Part shown: one piece after another, positions 36,601-48,097 of the stretch
Layout of the letters: the number at the start of each line of letters is the position of its first letter
Position numbering within the stretch: the first letter of the stretch is position 1
From: Paroedura picta
Taxonomy: Eukaryota > Chordata > Lepidosauria > Squamata > Gekkonidae
NCBI RefSeq assembly: GCF_049243985.1
Contig: NC_135384.1
Coordinates: 13,078,501-13,142,500, forward strand
Direction of reading: 5' to 3'
DNA length: 64,000 nucleotides
Position numbers and translations under genes: made by a program
Notes under the pieces: model-generated
Seen by the model: only the letters and a program-made list of their open reading frames with translations
Database searches by the model: none
What the model was told of the DNA's origin: nothing

Positions 36601-39600
36601 TTGTACTATGAACAGTGGGATGTAATTTCAATTAAGTAAATAGGACTAATAGCCTTGTTGTGCCATGATCTCAAGGGCCCAGACTAGCCCAATTGCATCA
36701 GCTTTTGGAAGAAGCAGAGTCAGCCCTGGTTAATTATTGGACTGGAGGCCACCAAAAAGTTCAGGATTGCTAGAATGAGACAAGCAATAGCAAATCACCC
36801 AAGAATATCTAGTATCTGGAAAACCATGCAGGATCTCCATAAGCAAGCTGTTTTGTGGTAGCACTTCCCATGTTGGGGTACCAGCTATGTTATCTTGAGA
36901 TCAGTGTAATATTCTGAAATCTGTTTTCTACTGGAAGACATATATCAAGTGGTCTCCAAAAGAGACATTGTTTTGCCATGCTAGTAGAAGCCTGCTACTT
37001 ACATCGATGATTAAGTAGTAGAAATCAAACTCTTCAAATATATTTCCTGAATGTAAAAATAAAAGCACAAATCCCATATTTTGTTTATGGACAGGTGCAG
37101 CCTCTTTCTCTGTGCAATGACAGATGCCATTCAGGCTACAGTAAGAAAAAGAAAGAAGGGAATCCATTTTGCTGCTATGATTGCCTTCCATGTCCAGAAG
37201 GGAAGATTTCAGTCTTGGAGGGTTTGTATACATTGTGATTATCTAATATTCCTTTTTCTTTTCCTAACAACAGATCTGAAATCATCCTTTTTAATGCTGG
37301 ATTTTTCTGGTAGTTAAAGCTTTGAATTTATGGTTGCTTTTTAATTTTAGCATTTTTTAAAATAAACATTGCAGGATGCAATGATTTAGAAGAGTGGTGC
37401 TGCAGGTTACATTTTGTTGATATGAAAGAAATCAGAAGATTAACTATGAGACCGGATTTCCATTTTGCTTCCAGTGGTGGGGGGTATAACAGGTTTAACA
37501 ACTGCTGGTGTAGGCACAGTTTTGTTTGCTATATATGCCATTGAACAGATGACTAAATAGAAATGAATATAATTATGAGATGCTTGGATAAGAGGTAACT
37601 GTTATTAACTACTAATTTTTGAAATTGAAAGATGTTACAATGATGATGTTTAGTCACTCCCTACCTGATTGCCCTTCTTGGAAATAGTCCTCCAATAGAA
37701 GATGGCCCTCAGACAGGAATGACCCACCCTGGTAGTTTCAGTCCAATCAGGAGGTACCCCTTGACCAGGAAGGCCTAATAAAACATAAGCTTTCTGCCTG
37801 CAATTTCCTGCCAGTTTTAGAAGTTTGCTGTGTGGAAGAGAAGCCAACCTTAGACCATGCCCTGCTGCTAGTAAGTTGCCCTGTTCTCCTGGATGCTATC
37901 GATTTAGAGGACATGGGGTGGAGAGCAAGCTGCTTCCTGGCACAGCCTCTGCATGACTTCTTGAGGGGAGGGGGCTGCAGGAGACCCGGAAATGCCCCCC
38001 TTTGGCCCTTTGGGACACAGGGTGGCCAGGAAAAGCCCCTGCCCTGGGAATGTTTATTCCTGAGTATGTCATGGCCTCAGATTTGGGAATGTTTTCTCAT
38101 GCATAAGTCATGGCCCTAAGCCATCAGTAGCCTGCTTTTGTAGTTTATCCCCAATCAAGAGAGCACACTCAGCCAGGAAAGGCTAAAAGGTAAAGGTAAA
38201 GGTATCCCCTGTGCAAGCACCGAGTCATGTCTGACCCTTGGGGTGAAGCACTCCAGCGTTTTCATGGCAGACTCAATACGGGGTGGTTTGCCAGTGCCTT
38301 CCCCAGTCATTACCGTTTACCCCTCAGCAAGCTGGGTACTCATTTTACCGACCTTGGAAGGATGGAAGGCTGAGCCAACCTTGAGCCGGCTGCTGGGATC
38401 GAACTCCCAGCCTCATGGGCAAAGCTTTCAGATGGCTGCCTTACCACTCTGCGCCACAAGAGGCTCTTCCAGGAAAGGCTAATAAGTGATCAAATCTCTT
38501 CCGCCAACTTCCTGCCAGTTTTAGAAATCTGCTAAGTAGAAGATGAGCCAGCATCAGAGCATGTCCTGCAACCATTAAGTTGCCCTGGCTTCCAGGCCTC
38601 TTTCAGCTCGAAAGACTTGTGGGGGGAGGGAGATGACTCCTGGCACAGTCTCTGTGTGCCTTTTGTGTGCCCTGTGTGTGTGGGGAAGACCTGTACGCAG
38701 TCCCCTGCCAGTCCTCTGAGACCCAGGGCAGCCAGGAAAATCCTCTGCTATGGGAGTGTTTATCCATTAGTAAGTTCTGTGAATTTTGCAATTTGCAATC
38801 TAAGAAGAGAGGTATTCTTTGGGGGTAAACACCACAGGCAATTGCAGCAGGGAGAATAATGCTGATGTGGGTGAGACTAGGAAGATGGATATCTCCTTGG
38901 TCTTCCTGCAGTCTTTCCAAGACTATCACAACAATAGCCTTCGTTCCTCTCCCCACAACAAACACCCTATGTGGTAAGGGAGAACGAGACAGCTCTAAGA
39001 CTAACTGCCCTGTGAGAACAGTTTCTAACAGTACTGTAACTAGCCCAAGGTCACCCAGTATGTGTCGGAGCAGGGAATCATATCCAGGTCACCACATAAG
39101 AAGCCACTGCTCTTAATCACTACACCAAGCTGTACAAATTGCCATTGCCTTAAAGCAGTGGTCCCCAACCTGCGGTCCGTGGCCCGGTGCCGGGCTGCAA
39201 AGGCCTTGGCGCCGGGCCGCGGTTTCTTCTTCCCTCCCCCGCCTGAAGCGAGAAGCTCGCCAAGCCGCGAGCAAATAGGCCGTCGAAGCGGCCAATTAGC
39301 TTGCGGCCTGGCAAGCTTCTTGTTTTGGGCGGGGGAGGGAAGAGAAGCTTGCCGAGCTGCAAGCTAATCGGCCGCTTTGGTGGCTGATTTGCTTGCGGCC
39401 TGGAGGGGCCGAGAGGCGAAGCTGCGGCCGCCGGCATGGCGGCAGCGCAAACGCACATGCGCGGACTACCGCGCATGCGCGTTTGTGCCCCTGCCGGGCG
39501 TGCGCAGGCCCCCGGGCCGCCCTCTCCCCACTCTCCAGAGCAGCGGTCCGTGGCAGCCGAAAGGTTGCGGACCGCTGCCTTAAAGGGATGTAGCTAGAGT

Positions 39601-40703
39601 ACAGACAGAAGAAGCTGTTGGAGGAGGATGGTGTAAGTCTTTATTGACTTCCTTTCTTTGAAAGAAAGAGCTGTGACCTTTATGAATTATTTGAAGTTTA
39701 CTGTTATTTATGTGAGACTCATGCAATGTTGAGAAATCCATGTAGCAGTCCTACGCACCCTATAGAAATACAGTTTCCATGTACCTAAAGCCAGATTTCT
39801 TTTTCAGATACCAATGACTGTTTTCAGTGCCCAGAAGATCAGTATCCAAACACAAATCATGACTTATGCCTGGAAAAACGTATAAGCTTCTTATCTTATG
39901 AGGAACCTTTGGGCATCAGTTTAGCCAGTTTAGCACTTTCCTTCTCTCTTATGGCAGCTTTGGTGCTTGGGATCTTCATAAAGAATCAGGACACTCCCAT
40001 AGTCAAGGCCAACAACCAGAATCTCTCCTACATTCTCCTAGTCTCTCTCCTGCTCTCCTTCCTTTGCACTTTGCTTTTCATCGGCCGACCTAAGAAGCTG
40101 TCATGTCTCCTTCGCCAAATTACTTTTGGCATCATCTTCTCAGTGGCTGTTTCTTGTGTGTTGGCCAAGACCATCATTGTGGTTCTAGCCTTCATCGCCA
40201 CCAAACCAGGCTCCAGGATGAGAAACTGGGTGGGGAAACGACTGGCTATCTCCATAGTTCTTTCTTGCTCCTTTATTCAAACCACTATTTGTACAGTGTG
40301 GGTAATAACTGCTCCTCCATTCCCAGACTTTGACACACACACAATGACAGAAGAAATGATTCTGAGATGTAATGAAGGGTCGATCTCCATGTTCTATTGT
40401 GTGTTAGGCTACATGGGCTTCCTGGCCAGCGTGAGCTTTGTTGTGGCTTTCTTAGGCAGGAAGTTACCTGATAGTTTCAACGAAGCCAAGTTCATCACCT
40501 TCAGCATGCTGGTCTTTTGTAGTGTTTGGCTAACTTTTGTTCCAACTTACTTGAGCACCACAGGAAAATACATGGTGGCTGTGGAGGTCTTCTGTATTTT
40601 AGCCTCCAGTGCTGGCTTGCTGGGTTGTATATTTTTCCCTAAATTGTATATTATTGTTGCGAGGCCAGAACTGAACATGAAGGGTCAAATTACAAGAAGA
40701 TAA
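30621..40703 (+). CDS. V2R gene D, complete, open; weak exon 5 donor (873 aa)
   Basis: Six-exon V2R: 30621-30838, 32425-32716, 34095-34955, 35838-36065, 37095-37221, 39808-40703; joined 2622 bp, 873 aa. Start ATG gives [17 protein letters not shown] (signal peptide), then [13 protein letters not shown]. Exon 2 has [19 protein letters not shown]; exon 3 begins [15 protein letters not shown]. Exon 5 has six cysteines ([22 protein letters not shown]) and exon 6 begins [15 protein letters not shown] and runs through seven TM helices to ITRR and stop. No frame break was found. The exon 5 donor reads G|GTTTGT instead of the G|GTAAGG of the other copies; GT and +5 G remain, but +3/+4 are poor, so splicing may be weakened. 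Introns carry a GC-rich insert (intron 1), 5S-type SINEs (introns 2 and 4), a hAT MITE (intron 4) and a second hAT MITE and SINE (intron 5). Confidence 0.92.
30899..31592. repeat. Unclassified GC-rich insert, intron 1 of gene D
   Basis: A block of about 690 bp that is much richer in G+C than the intron around it and has no match in intron 1 of B or C, whose flanking sequence continues on each side of it. It contains several chance reading frames but no protein I recognise. On the reverse strand it has a tatttaag box. It may be a transposable element of unknown family. Confidence 0.4.
32944..33140 (+). repeat. 5S rRNA-derived SINE relic, intron 2 of gene D
   Basis: Keeps attggaagcaaagcaggttt (5S box A region), caccaaggaaatccagggtc, ttgtctcttgccttgaaaat and gctggctatgacttgatggc. 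It is the clearest of the three intron 2 copies. Confidence 0.7.
33738..33907 (-). repeat. 5S rRNA-derived SINE relic, reverse, intron 2 of gene D
   Basis: The word ttggtggtctcccatccaaa followed by tgctgaccccgtttaacttt is the reverse complement of the 5S-like core (ggatgggagacc). Gene C has the same relic split by a LINE end. Confidence 0.7.
35684..35796 (+). mobile_element. Truncated tRNA-derived SINE, (CTT)n-tail type, intron 3 of gene D
   Basis: Only the 3' half is present: gtgtctcttgtggggagaga, gactcctttgggtag and a (CTT)n tail. It ends about 40 bp before exon 4. Confidence 0.8.
36253..36549. mobile_element. hAT-type MITE, intron 4 of gene D
   Basis: Ends cagggattcccaa and gaaaaggctg are short imperfect inverted repeats. 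Eight-base flanks ccttaaac and cctcaaat agree at six positions. Gene A intron 4 has an apparent empty site (ccttaaac at 1751). Confidence 0.6.
36660..36862 (+). repeat. 5S rRNA-derived SINE relic, intron 4 of gene D
   Basis: Keeps agaagcagagtcagccctgg and gactggaggccaccaaaaag, followed by gacaagcaatagcaaatcac. It is at the same intron position as the relics in A, E and F. Confidence 0.7.
37766..38800. repeat. Two diverged direct copies of an unknown repeat, intron 5 of gene D
   Basis: The stretch from 37766 (cctgccagttttagaagttt, ttgccctgttctcctgg, gaatgtttattcctgag) is repeated from about 38470 (cctgccagttttagaaatct, ttgccctggcttccagg, gagtgtttatccattag). Each unit is roughly 330 bp; a young SINE sits between them. 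No coding sequence was recognised. Confidence 0.55.
38187..38468 (-). mobile_element. Young tRNA-derived SINE, intron 5 of gene D
   Basis: Reverse-strand CCTTTA-tail copy flanked by a perfect 14-bp duplication ccaggaaaggctaa (38173-38186 and 38469-38482). Confidence 0.94.
38937..39133 (-). mobile_element. tRNA-derived SINE, (CTT)n-tail type, partial, intron 5 of gene D
   Basis: Decayed reverse copy: ttcctctccccacaacaaac, ctagcccaaggtcacccagt and head cttaatcactacaccaagct. The tail end is missing. Confidence 0.7.
39156..39577. mobile_element. GC-rich hAT-type MITE, intron 5 of gene D
   Basis: Ends cagtggtccccaacctgcgg and (reverse) cagcggtccgcaacct are inverted repeats. A perfect 8-bp duplication ccttaaag flanks it (39148-39155 and 39578-39585), as expected for hAT elements. 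The 422-bp interior is very CpG-rich and lacks a transposase. It ends about 230 bp before exon 6. Confidence 0.9.
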
Positions 40704-42254
40704 AATGAAAGACATTAAAAGGCCACAACGGCAATACTTTTCAGTTTAGTCCCACTGAAAATGAATTAAATATGGCATGACTACCTTATTCCTTTGTTTT
40801 CATTGGGTTGTAATAATGTGGAAATCTAGCTGAAGCGATACAAGTGTGTTCTGCCATGATATTTACATTCTCAGTCATGTTAGGAACCCAGAGGTTGAGC
40901 CACATGAATAATTTTAAAATGTAAATATTCATCATCATAAAGTACACACATTAAAAAATTAAAAAACATTGATTAATGCCAATTGTATACTGTATTTCAT
41001 TTCACAACTACACATGGAACTGAGTGAAGTGTCAGGAGTGGAGGAGGAGCTGAAGAAAGCAATGTTCCCACACCCAGGATCCAGAGCTAGCTGAAGTCCT
41101 CTTCCTCCCAGCTACTATTTGCCAACATTGAGCGCCAAGTGGTAGCAGCTAGGAAGCTGGGGGGGGGGGGGAGGATGACCGGGCTTAAGATCAGTGGGCC
41201 CCGCCTTTTGCTGCCCTACATCAAACTGGCAGATTTATATTGGTATTATACCCTTGAGGTCATGCCATTGGCCCGGCTGGAACAGCTGAGTTGGGTTTTT
41301 CTTTCATTAAAGTTACATCGTCATTGGGATATTGTGCACATTATCCATTTTTGGTACTGATATTGTATTTTTTAGGGATTTAATGTTTTAATGGATTTTA
41401 AGGGGCACAGTCCAAAGCTTTACGGATAGTGTTGAATTTTGGAAACAGAGATTCCATTATATCCTATGGGATCAGAATGCTAAAAATACCCTAAATTCAG
41501 CTCTGCACCTTCTTCCCTCTTGGGTGTTGATAGCTATTCAGGAGGAACTCATTCATTTATTCCAGATATCGAATACATTGCCTCTGGTGATATTTTTATT
41601 TTAAGTGGACTCTGGGCTCTAAGCCACCACTTCTCTTTGCTCATGAAGGGCAGAGGACCATAGCTATATTGTGCCTCACCTGGGGACCCACCATTTGGGA
41701 AAGGGTCATTGGAGTTGATGTTATGCTACTTTTCCCCATGCAGGAAGCTCATGTAGATGCTTTCTTATGGAGCTAGGCAACACAATATGGAATATCACTG
41801 GGTAGAACTTCATGCTAACTGAAGTGTTTTGAAGTTTTTCCCCATTTAAGAAACTAACAGGGTTCTTGTATGCCCACCTATGGTGGGACAGCTCCCACCA
41901 ATTGTAGCCTTTGACCACTGATGTGCAACTGACTGGTAGGTGGAAACAGAGGACCCACAAGTCTCGAGGAGAATTTGTTTTTCTCCTGAGGTTATTTTTT
42001 CTAAAATCAAGCTTTGTCTTCGCATAGACTTTCTGGTTATTACAAGTGCTACCATTGTAACTTCAAGGTAGTTCTAGGAATCATTGGGGACTCCATGATA
42101 ATAACTACAATAACTTTCCCCCTTCCAGATATGTTGAATTGCCCAAAAGCCCTACAAACATACCTAATGAGTAAAGTAGAAGGTTTGATGCCATTGCTAG
42201 AAATTCACTTGTGAAGGCCTCATATGCTTCATTGGTTGCTTTACGTGTTTTTCA
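40704..42254. other. Spacer between genes D and E
   Basis: The first 400 bp hold a 3' flank related to those of B, C and E. A G12 run lies at 41161. The rest has no recognised gene or clear repeat. Confidence 0.4.
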
Positions 42255-42407
42255 TTACAAGTCTGAAGCCTTGTCTGCTAAGATGGAGTCAACATACTGT
42301 CTTTTGCAATTTCAGAGAATCTATTCATTACAAGTAGATAGATTGCCTTCCCTGTAATCAGCAAATACATGTTCATTACTTCCATTATCTTTCTCTATCA
42401 CTTGGGG
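42255..42407 (+). promoter_or_regulatory. Conserved upstream block of V2R gene E
   Basis: Diverged copy of the upstream block with attacaagtctg, gtctgctaagatggagtcaa, cttccctgtaatcagcaaat and tctatcacttgggg, ending 247 bp before the start codon at 42654. Confidence 0.42.
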
Positions 42408-43319
42408 TAACCAGTAATTACTAGAAAGAGGGGGGAGGACTCAAAAACAGTATTGCTGTTCACTCTGTTATCCATTGCTGGAGTGAGAGAGAGGCCAGAG
42501 CTGTCTGCTCACTGATATTTTACACTGAACCTCCTTAGCTTTGAATCAATTTATTGAGTTTGACTTCCATTGCAAGATGAGATACTAAGGAATACTGGAA
42601 TGTTGACATGTGAACAGATGAAATTTTGTATGCATTTTAAAAAGCCATGGAAGATGGCGCTATGGGGTGCTTCCTTGTTGGTGTTGCTGGGACATGTAGC
42701 GTGCAAATCTGTGTCTGTCCAATGTTTGATTAGACAACCTCTTCCAATTGTTCACAAGTATTATCAATCAGGAGACCCCCTCATTGCTGGCATTGTTTCT
42801 CTCATGTTCCAGTTTTCAGAGACTGTCAAATTTGAAGTGCGTCCCTCTCCCAGTTCCTCTGACTCAGTCGTGTAAGATGGATTCTTTCCCCAATATTGCT
42901 TTATTATATTATTTCTATATTACTAGTATTTCTATTTGAATCAAGGAGCCTTCCACCTTTAGAACTCACTTTCACAGGACGTAGGTTCATTATTTTTTGA
43001 ACCGAAGCTTTAGTTCAAATCGGAATGTTTCTAGTTTGAGATGAAAAGGCATGGTTCAGTTTTATAGCATCTGCTTGACACATGAAAGGACCAGTGTTTG
43101 TTCCCTGGCTTATTCAGGTAAAGGATTCTAGAGAAGGTTAGATGAAAACCTATGCCTGAAATCCCACAGACTCCTGCTGCCCATAGGTGTAGACAATGCA
43201 TATTTGGATTGACCAGCAAAGGTCTCATTTCGTATAAGTCAGCTTCATATGTACCTGCATCTCAAATGGAAGCTGCCTTGATTCTTAGAAGCAAGGTCTC
43301 GATTTTACACCAGGGATAC

Positions 43320-43440
43320 CTTTACCTTTACTTTTATTTCTTATAGGGTGGCACATTTGTACTTGTACTTTATTGTTCTAATTGTGCTTTGTAATGGCCT
43401 TTGGCTATATACAATAAATGTTATCGTATCGTATCATATT
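43320..43440 (+). repeat. LINE-like 3' end, intron 1 of gene E
   Basis: The stretch ending tatacaataaatgttatcgt and atcgtatcat looks like a LINE 3' terminus with a pentamer tail; it stops about 45 bp before exon 2. Family not resolved. Confidence 0.4.
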
Positions 43441-43776
43441 TGAAATAGAACTTGCTCTGGTGCAACATTTCTCTTCCATTACAGAGTAATGACTCAGCTT
43501 TACCAGAACATCCTGGCTTTGGTGTTTGCTGTCAAGGAGATCAATGAGAATCTTCAACTCTTACCCAATGTCACACTGGGTATCCATACCTACAATAACT
43601 ATTTTAGTCCAAGGATGACTTACCACGCTGCATTGGAACTTCTCTCTACAAAGGGAAAGTTCATTCCAAACTACAAGTGTGACCATCAGAACAACATAGT
43701 AGCAGTTTTGGGGGGACCAAACACTAATTTATATTACTTCATGGCCAACATTTTTAACATTTTAAGGATTCCACAG

Positions 43777-45150
43777 GTAAAAAGGCTTTGCAGTTCACCG
43801 AATTGAAGAATAATAATCCATTAACATTTTCTTTGCTTTTAGAAGAGGTTTTAGGGTGTGAAGGCAGAAACTGATCTCTGTGAAATACCAGAGGCACATC
43901 TTGCATGCTGGCCAAGGAGCATCATAGCAATAGATGATTTAGAACAGAGGCACAAAATAATTCATGGGAATTTGTTTAGAGATGCAGACAGTTATCCATA
44001 TGATAATGAAAGGCATTTCCACCATTTCCTAGGACATGTGATTGAGAGAAGTGTCTAAGCCCTATGCTTGATCAAACTCACTAGAAGTGCTCCCTTGTTT
44101 TCAGAGGGCTGAATCATGTTTCCATTTTTTAATACTATACCATGAAGACTAGCCTAACCTTCTACTTGAGATGTGATATCTTCCTTGTTCAGTGATGTTT
44201 TCATGTAGCATAGCATTCTAAATGCCTCCATGTCTATGCTACGACCATCCCTCTCCATTTGAAGCTGGAGGACGCCCATTGCAAGCAAGCAAAACAGGAA
44301 TCAATATTCTGAATGCCACGTTGTTCATTGAATTGCCATCTCTCCCTCTTCTGAAGTTGGATATAGGCACACTATAAACAGCTGCTGAACCAATAATCTG
44401 GTCTGTTTTTACAAATTCATTTTTCTTTTAAACTCATTTGTATATTTCTATAGTTGTATGATATCGGGTGACAAAGAACTTATGGGGACCTCAGAATTAT
44501 GGAGTTTGCTTATGGCTAGAGATAAGCAGATGTGGTTTACATTGTCTTCCTTGTTTTTTTAACTGTGTGAAATGTGAGTAATGAAGAACCTGGAATATCT
44601 CTTCTGAGATGGGGCTTGCAGCAGTATTGCACATGTGATGTAAAATCTAATATTCATATGAACCCTTTCCCTTCATGTCCTGCTAATTTTCAAATTGGTG
44701 ATGGTGAATTACTGGTTTTGAAGAAAGTCTCTTCTGTGGACCCTCAAAATCTTACTAGTAAAGCATGAATGAAACTTTTAAAGACATATGATCGCTGGTT
44801 CAATCTTTTTATCTGCCAGAATTGGGCAGTTAAGGATAAGAATAATGGAGAAAATGTTGCTGATATTGATTCTAAATGACCATCAAGAGGGAATATCATT
44901 ATGTTATCATTCTTAAATGTGTCATCAAATCTTTCAAGACTAACGGACTATACCATGCCACTTTGCTTTCCTATTGGCATGTTCAGAATCAATAATAACT
45001 ACTAGTCTATATAGAAAAAAGCTTTTGTCATATATTTTGGTATCAAGTGCTGAAATCTGGTCTGTATAAAATTTTTCTTGACCTGTTCATCAACCCCAAG
45101 AATTATTTCCTTAGGAAATCACTCTCTGCTCTCTGCTTCCTTTCCTTCAG
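43777..45150. other. Intron 2 of gene E, no recognised insert
   Basis: About 1.37 kb between exons 2 and 3 with no clear transposon or coding sequence; short stretches near the end (gactaacggactataccatg) recall the reverse 5S-type SINE of genes C and D. Confidence 0.4.
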
Positions 45151-46141
45151 CTCCTCTATGGTTCTCCTCCAGTGACGACCAACAAAAATGAAGGGGCTTT
45201 CCTTTACACGATGTTCCCCAGTTGGGCTAATCAGTACATGGGGATTATGAAATTACTGCTTTTTTTCAGATGGATATGGGTCGGTGTGATCTACATGGAT
45301 GATGAATATGGGCAGTACTCTATACAGGAGGTGTTTCCTATCTTTTCTGAGCATGGTATCTGCTTTGATTTCATAGCAAAGTTTCCAGCAATGACTTTTT
45401 CTAGTTTTCTTTCAGTAATGGAGGAAAGAAACAACAACTTATCCATAGTTGTCATGTTAAGCACAACCAAAGCAGTGGTAGTGCATGGCCAAACGGAAAC
45501 CATGGTTATTTTTCGAATATTGCTGAGGACTGCAGAATTTACTGAAATATCAATGAAGACAAAAGCCAAAGTCTGGATTTTTACAGCCCAAGTGGTTTTC
45601 ACATCAATTGGAATGCAGAACAGTTGGGACTTAGACTTCATCCACGGTGCTTTATCCATTGCATTTCCCTTCCGGGAGGTGCCAGGATTTGATCAATTTC
45701 TTCAGGCAAGGGACCCCATCTCTGAAAAAGAGGATGGCTTCATTGGGGACTTCTGGAAACATGCCTTTGGCTGTTCACTCCCCAATACCACTGAAGCCAT
45801 CAGCGATGATGAAATCTGCACTGAAATGAAGAAGCTGGAGGGTCTTCCTGGGTCTGTCTTTGAAATGAGGATGACTGCCCACAGCTACGGCATCTACACT
45901 GCTGTCTATGTGGTGGCACATGCATTACATGCTATGCATGTATCCATGCTGAAGCACCGAGGATGGGCAGATGGAGAGAGGAAAAAGCTTCTGAATCAAC
46001 AGCCATGGCAGGTAATGTATAGAAGACACTTAAAGGTAGGGAGTTCACCATAATACTGTGACTCAGAGGCATAGCATTTACTTAGCATGCAGACTGTTCA
46101 AGATTCAGTCCCTGGCATCTCCTGGTAAAGAATCTCACATT

Positions 46142-46419
46142 TAGAAGAAGAAGAGTTGGTTCTTATATGCAGCTTTTCTCTACCCAAAGGAGGCTCAAAG
46201 CAGCTTACAGTCAGCTTCCCTTTCCTCTCCCCACAACAGACACCCTGTGGGGTAGGTGAGGTGGAGAGAGCCCTGATATTCCTGCTTGGTCAGAGCACTT
46301 TTCTCAGTGCTGTGGTGAGCCCAAGGTCCCCCAGCAGGCTGCATGTGGGGGAACACAGATTCAAACCCAGCTTGCCAGATTAGAAGTCTGCACTCCTAAC
46401 CATCCACCAAGCTGGCTCT
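46142..46419 (-). mobile_element. tRNA-derived SINE, (CTT)n-tail type, intron 3 of gene E
   Basis: Full-length reverse copy from gaagaagagttggttcttat to aaccatccaccaagctggct, with ccccacaacagacaccctgt in the body. Confidence 0.88.
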
Positions 46420-47194
46420 ATTTAGTCATAAGGAAGACCTCTGCCTGAGACCCTGAAGAGCTGCCTGCTACTAATCTGAGTAGTAAGACCAAGGATCTGA
46501 TTCAGTGTACCAACAACATGTAGGTTAAAGAAAATCTATTAAGGGGATAACATTTTGATTATTTTGTTGTAACCAAGTATTAGCATTCTTATATGTGTAT
46601 CTAGTTCCATGAATTTCTGAAAAGGGTGTCATTCAACAACAATGCTGGAGACCTGGTTTCCTTTAATGAAAATGTGAAGATAGAGACGGGACTTGATATC
46701 ATCAACTGGGTCACATTTCCCAACAAGTCCTTTCTTAGAGTCAAAGTTGGAAGAATTGACCTAAATGCTTCAGAAGACAAGATATTTACCATTCATAGAG
46801 ATGCAATCATTTGGCCTCAGATGTTTAATCAGGTGGGTTTCATATATTTATCAGAAAATACCATTTCCGTTTTTTAGAAGTCCATAAGTTGATCCTAGTT
46901 CCAATTTTGGAACAGCTCTTCCTCTGTGGCCTGTCAATCTGATAAGTTCCTTTTCAATCACATTTATCAATTTGAAATCATAGAATCACAAACTTTTGAA
47001 CCTATGTCACATTAGATTATTTGCCTTCTATTGCTCATCTTTGGAAATTTACCCAGGAGTAAGTCATACTGCAAAAACTGAAAATTAATGCAGTTATGAG
47101 ATGTTTGTATGAGATGGAAATCTTATTAGTTTCCACTTTTTGAAATTGAAAGCTGTTAATTTCAGCTACAGCAAATCAGAATTGTAGGTCATGA

Positions 47195-47400
47195 AGTGGC
47201 CTAGGATAGCCTAGGCTAGGGCAAACACATCAGATCTGGGAAGCTAAGTAAAGTTAGCATGGTTAATCCTTGGATGGGAGACTGCCAAAGAAGTCCAGGT
47301 TTGCTACACAGAGGCAGTCAATTATTCAACGTCTTGAAAACACAGTATCTCCTTAAGTTGTTTTTTTTAATTTGATGGTACTTCCCACCTTTTGGTGGCA
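47195..47400 (+). repeat. 5S rRNA-derived SINE relic, intron 4 of gene E
   Basis: Keeps atctgggaagctaagtaaag and ccttggatgggagactgcc, the best preserved 5S-like core of the window, followed by cacagaggcagtcaatt. Confidence 0.78.
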
Positions 47401-47661
47401 GTAATGTTTTCTTGAGATGTGCATAGTATATTGAAATTTGTCTTCTGGCAGAAAACATTCAAATATCCTGTTCCATATCTAGTGGTCTCTAAAAGAGATG
47501 GTGTTAGGCCCTGTCAGGAGCAACCCTCTGTTTACAAATAAGATCAATGAATGATACACAATTTCTTGAAATATATCTCATTAATGTAAAGTGGACAAGT
47601 TTCTGGGGTCAGCAAGGATCACCCTTTGAGCGTTGTTCATCCCTGTTCATCCTGCTTTCTT

Positions 47662-47748
47662 ATGACCAGTGACCGGTGGAAAGGAGAAAATTAATTTCCC
47701 CTAATATCTAGGGAAAATTAATTTTCTCCTTTCCACCGGTCACTGGTC
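47662..47748. repeat. Near-perfect 38-bp fold-back, intron 4 of gene E
   Basis: The arm atgaccagtgaccggtgg through ttaatttccc is followed after about 10 bp by its reverse complement (gggaaaattaattt through actggtcat), with one extra A. A third, direct piece (ggagaaaattaattttcccc) follows at 47768. This looks like a local template-switch product rather than a known transposon. Confidence 0.7.
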
Positions 47749-47800
47749 ATAGGAGAAAATGGTCAAAGGAGAAAATTAATTTTCCCCTAATATCTAGGGA

Positions 47801-48084
47801 AGAGCCTCTTGTGGCGCAGAGTGGTAAGGCAGCCGTCTGAAAGCTTTGCCCATGAGGCTGGGAATTCAATCCCAGCAGCCGGCTCAAGGTTGACTCAGCC
47901 TTCCATCCTTCCGAGGTCGGTAAAATGAGTACCCAGCTTGCTGCTGGGGGGTAAATGGTAATGACTGGGGAAGGCACTGGCAAACCACCCCGTATTGAGT
48001 CTGCCATGAAAACGCTGGAGGGCGTCACCCCAAGGGTCAGACATGACTCGGTGCTTGCACAGGGGATACCTTTACCTTTACCTT
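47801..48084 (+). mobile_element. Young tRNA-derived SINE, intron 4 of gene E
   Basis: Near-consensus forward copy: agagcctcttgtggcgcaga at the head, gggaattcaatcccagcagc around the B box, tail acctttacctttacct. Flanked by a 13-bp duplication taatatctaggga (47788-47800 and 48085-48097). Confidence 0.94.
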
Positions 48085-48097
48085 TAATATCTAGGGA

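Noticed and set aside
39062-39593. Open frames rich in Arg, Ala and Pro
   Set aside because: They lie in the CpG-rich hAT MITE and are an effect of base composition.
47220-47290. 5S rRNA-like sequence
   Set aside because: Only the internal promoter region is present, decayed and joined to a SINE body, so it is not a 5S gene.
47801-47880. tRNA-like sequence with A and B box
   Set aside because: It is the head of a SINE with body, tail and target duplication; the cloverleaf is not kept as in a functional tRNA.
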